A stretch of DNA of 64,000 nt from Rhizophagus prolifer. Its lineage: Eukaryota; Glomeromycota; Glomeromycetes; Glomerales; Glomeraceae. Shown here one piece after another: positions 61,659 through 64,000 of this stretch. A program made the position numbers and the translations under genes. The notes beneath the pieces are model-generated. The model was not told where the DNA came from. It did not search any database and saw only the letters and a program-made list of their open reading frames with translations. Positions within the stretch are counted from its first letter, which is position 1; every line of letters starts with the position of its first letter. The stretch is taken from NCBI GenBank assembly GCA_019425655.1, contig NQWY01024828.1, positions 1 to 64,000 on the forward strand. The letters run 5' to 3'.

Positions 61659-63980
61659 CTAAAACTTAAAATCTACACCAACGTAGAAATTCTGTTTCAT
61701 GATTGGTGCGTAAACCATTCCGCCATCAAAGTAATTTCCAAACGGATTGGCTGCATCCAGAATCGCCACTTTTTGCTGATAACCGGTCAGATTCTCTCCA
61801 CCCAAATAAACTCGGATTTTCTCTGAAAAATTTCTGGAAATCTGAGCATTCAAAGTAGAATAACTTGGCGAATAATCTCCAATCTGGAATTCTGCCGGAT
61901 TCGATCTGGTGTTCGGAAGTCTTTGTTTTCCAACTAAATTTAAAGTTGTATCAAAACTCCAAAATCTGCCTTTTTCAGTTTTATTAGTTGAATAAGCTAG
62001 ATTAGCAAATCCACGATGTTTAGCCATAAACGGTACTTTTTTCAGTCCGCTCAAGTAATCCAAAGCGACATCGTAATATTTATAGGCAATTCTGAATTCC
62101 AGATTTTTTACCGGCTGAAAATCCCATTGCGTCTGGAAACTGTTGGCAAAAGATTTTCCCTCAAGATTGTAAAACAAAATTTTCTGAGCAGATTCATCCA
62201 AATCCGTCACCACCTGATTTTGGAAATCCGTTCTGAAAAAATCAGCTAAAATCGTGGATTTTCTTCCAAACAATTTGAATTCCTGTTGTAGACTCACTCC
62301 ATAATTCCACGCAATTTCCGGCTTCAAACCATAGATTTTTCCACCATTATTGATGATTTGGATTTGACGATTAGATGCAAAATAAGACTGACTTTCTGCA
62401 AAGATATTTGCAGTTCGGAAACCTCTTCCTGCTGAAACTCTGAAAATCGTTTTCGGAGTCAAATCATATTTGAAATTCATTCTAGGCGTAAACTGCGTTC
62501 CCGCAAGATTATGAAAATCAACACGAGCACCTGTTACCAAAGTGAATTTTTCGCCTGTCAAAGTATATTCTGCAAACAATCCGGGAACGGTTTCCGTTCT
62601 TTTGTAATTGTCCAAAAGATAATCTTCATCGTATTTGTCATAAAGAAAACTTGCACCAACTTTATACTTGTTGTTCGTATTTCCAATGATACTTTCGAAA
62701 ATCAAGTTGGAATAATAAGAAGTCTCTTTCCCAAAATAATTTCTCAATCCGAAAAAGCTATCTTGTTGATGATAAGTCAATTGATTCATCCAGCCGAGAC
62801 TTTGATAAGGTTTCCCTTTGAAAACATAACCCGTTTTGTTCCAAACCTGGAATCTCGAAATATCAATCCCAACACCATAAAGCGATTGGTCTTTTTGCGG
62901 AATTCTTTTGTTAAATCCGATTTGTCCTGCTGTTCTTTCGTCTTTCAGATAATTAATTCCGAAATGTGAAGCGAATCCAGAGTTTTCCAAATCATTGTAA
63001 TTCAGTAAATAAGCTACATTGAGCTGACTGCCTTTTGGTCTGTCAAGAAAACCGTCATCGTTCATATCTGTATCACCAAAAGTTCCGTTGCCGTGGAGCA
63101 AAACACTTTGCGTCCATTTGCCGGAAATTGGAGAAGTATGAGTTACATTCGCTTCAACACGACCGTTGTTATCAGAAAACAAATTGATTTCCGTTTCAGC
63201 TTTTTTAGCATCATCTTTCGTTTTCAAAAGTTCGGTATTGATTTGTCCTGTGATACTTTCGTAGCCGTTCACAACCGTGCTTCCGCCTTTGGTCAACTGG
63301 ATTCCGCCAATCCATTTTCCAGGAATGAAATTCAGTCCATAAGGCGAAGCCAATCCACGGATTTCCGGTAATTGTTCTTTGGTCAGAAGCGTATATTTCT
63401 GGTCAAGTCCAAGCATTTTCAATTGCTTGGTTCCTGTAACCGCATTACTGAATGACACATCAACAGTTGCGTTGGTTTCGAAACTTTCGGAAAGGTTGCA
63501 ACAAGCGGCTTTCAGCAATTCTTTGGAACTGATATTGAAAATCAGTCCCGCTTCTTTTTTGCTGATAGCAGTCGCTTCTTTTTCCCTCGTCAGCTTTACA
63601 CCTTCAATCTGGTTCGTTTTCGCATCAGAATCTGAGTGATGTTCAAGTGTGTCATTCGGTTTTTCAAAATCAGAACCTCTTGTGTAGAGACAGCAAGCAG
63701 GCAGATTTTTATAAGCTTCTTCAGGTGCTTTGAATTTCTCATTATCGTGACCAACTTCAGCGATTTGTTTCAGGATATCATCACATTTGACTTTCGATTC
63801 GTCAAGTGTCATTGTCAATGTCTGATTACTGGCTGTCCAGTTGGCGGTTGTTGCGCCGGCTTTCAAGGCTGCTTTTTCTATTCTTGCTTTACATTGTCCG
63901 CAATTTCCTTTTACCAAAAATTGTTCTGTAACGGTTTGTGCAAAAGACAATACGGAACAAACGAGCAGCACAGAAAACAT
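61659..63980 (-). CDS. TonB-dependent receptor with N-terminal metal-binding (HMA-like) domain
   Basis: 773 residues. After the signal sequence comes a heavy-metal-associated domain (TEQFLVKGNCGQCKARIEKAALKAGA) with the CxxC metal motif, then a Cys- and His-containing linker (KNLPACCLYTRGSD, LEHHSDSDA, LKAACCNLSES), a TonB plug (KMLGLDQKYTLLTKEQLPEIRGLASPYGLNFI, GGSTVVNGYESITGQIN) and a barrel to the terminal Phe (YVGVDFKF). A role in copper or other heavy-metal handling at the outer membrane is likely. The frame stays open upstream (YLSRKL before the Met used here), so the true start may lie beyond the right edge. Confidence 0.85.
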   Translation of the reverse strand: MFSVLLVCSVLSFAQTVTEQFLVKGNCGQCKARIEKAALKAGATTANWTASNQTLTMTLDESKVKCDDILKQIAEVGHDNEKFKAPEEAYKNLPACCLYTRGSDFEKPNDTLEHHSDSDAKTNQIEGVKLTREKEATAISKKEAGLIFNISSKELLKAACCNLSESFETNATVDVSFSNAVTGTKQLKMLGLDQKYTLLTKEQLPEIRGLASPYGLNFIPGKWIGGIQLTKGGSTVVNGYESITGQINTELLKTKDDAKKAETEINLFSDNNGRVEANVTHTSPISGKWTQSVLLHGNGTFGDTDMNDDGFLDRPKGSQLNVAYLLNYNDLENSGFASHFGINYLKDERTAGQIGFNKRIPQKDQSLYGVGIDISRFQVWNKTGYVFKGKPYQSLGWMNQLTYHQQDSFFGLRNYFGKETSYYSNLIFESIIGNTNNKYKVGASFLYDKYDEDYLLDNYKRTETVPGLFAEYTLTGEKFTLVTGARVDFHNLAGTQFTPRMNFKYDLTPKTIFRVSAGRGFRTANIFAESQSYFASNRQIQIINNGGKIYGLKPEIAWNYGVSLQQEFKLFGRKSTILADFFRTDFQNQVVTDLDESAQKILFYNLEGKSFANSFQTQWDFQPVKNLEFRIAYKYYDVALDYLSGLKKVPFMAKHRGFANLAYSTNKTEKGRFWSFDTTLNLVGKQRLPNTRSNPAEFQIGDYSPSYSTLNAQISRNFSEKIRVYLGGENLTGYQQKVAILDAANPFGNYFDGGMVYAPIMKQNFYVGVDFKF

Positions 63981-64000
63981 AAGTTTTCTACTTAAATAAT

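Overview
The window is a chromosomal stretch of a low-GC member of the Bacteroidota, most likely class Flavobacteriia near Chryseobacterium or Epilithonimonas. The evidence is a MurF/alanine racemase fusion, glycyl-tRNA synthetase of the single-chain type, type IX secretion (T9SS) C-terminal sorting domains, TonB-dependent receptors, many lipoproteins with lipoboxes close to the start, almost no Shine-Dalgarno sites, and many promoters of the form TAnnTTTG. Species assignment is inference; there is no rRNA gene or intact tRNA gene in the window.

Layout. 1-2.4 kb: AT-rich accessory DNA (small hypothetical genes, an XRE repressor with a clear operator, a SHOCT-repeat membrane protein) that ends at what looks like the 3' end of a tRNA gene plus its terminator, probably the attachment site of an integrated element. 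2.4-13.1 kb: membrane proteins, a glycosyltransferase, GMP reductase, a minus-strand operon (Lgt-like membrane protein, two tiny membrane proteins, a radical SAM enzyme, a nucleosidase), fabG, rsmI and an acidic protein. 13.3-22.5 kb: thymidine kinase, a toxin-antitoxin pair, murF-alr (frameshifted as given), a patatin/outer-membrane fusion, ybeY, mnmG (frameshifted as given) and a methyltransferase. Two parS-like partition sites flank mnmG and a third lies near sodC. 22.7-30.8 kb: pgk, a 700-bp very AT-rich gap with DnaA-box-like words, rpiB, rnr, a LysE-type exporter, an S66 peptidase, yraN and sodC.

30.9-34.1 kb: a TonB-dependent receptor and a TPR protein whose promoters share the same architecture: two 9-bp direct repeats 21 bp apart, then exactly 33 bp, then TATCTTTG. 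This fits a shared LytTR-type regulator.

34.5-47.9 kb is the most unusual region: an apparent operon of a T9SS-exported repeat protein (its gene carries several REP-like repeats in frame), a 1105-residue YD-repeat protein, a 1232-residue RHS protein with a variable C-terminal domain, and a small membrane protein as candidate immunity partner. Behind it is an array of orphan RHS tip cassettes. Each is built from a repeat unit of exactly 173 bp (terminator hairpin plus a second stem), sometimes a palindrome-rich spacer, a copy of the RHS core, a new C-terminal domain and a new candidate immunity gene. The candidate partners are two-helix membrane proteins or a lipoprotein, which suggests that the tips act at the cell envelope.

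47.9-64 kb: a prolyl oligopeptidase, lipoproteins, a YdeI-like protein, glyS, an ECF sigma factor with a membrane partner, a pseudouridine synthase, a second T9SS cargo, a TPR/LuxR-type regulator, pyrD, a DUF2007 protein and a TonB-dependent receptor with a metal-binding domain that runs to or past the right edge.

Four genes look damaged by small losses of bases (murF-alr, mnmG, the T9SS repeat protein and the start of the TPR gene). Two of these four are expected to be important for growth, so sequencing or assembly error should be considered before calling them pseudogenes.
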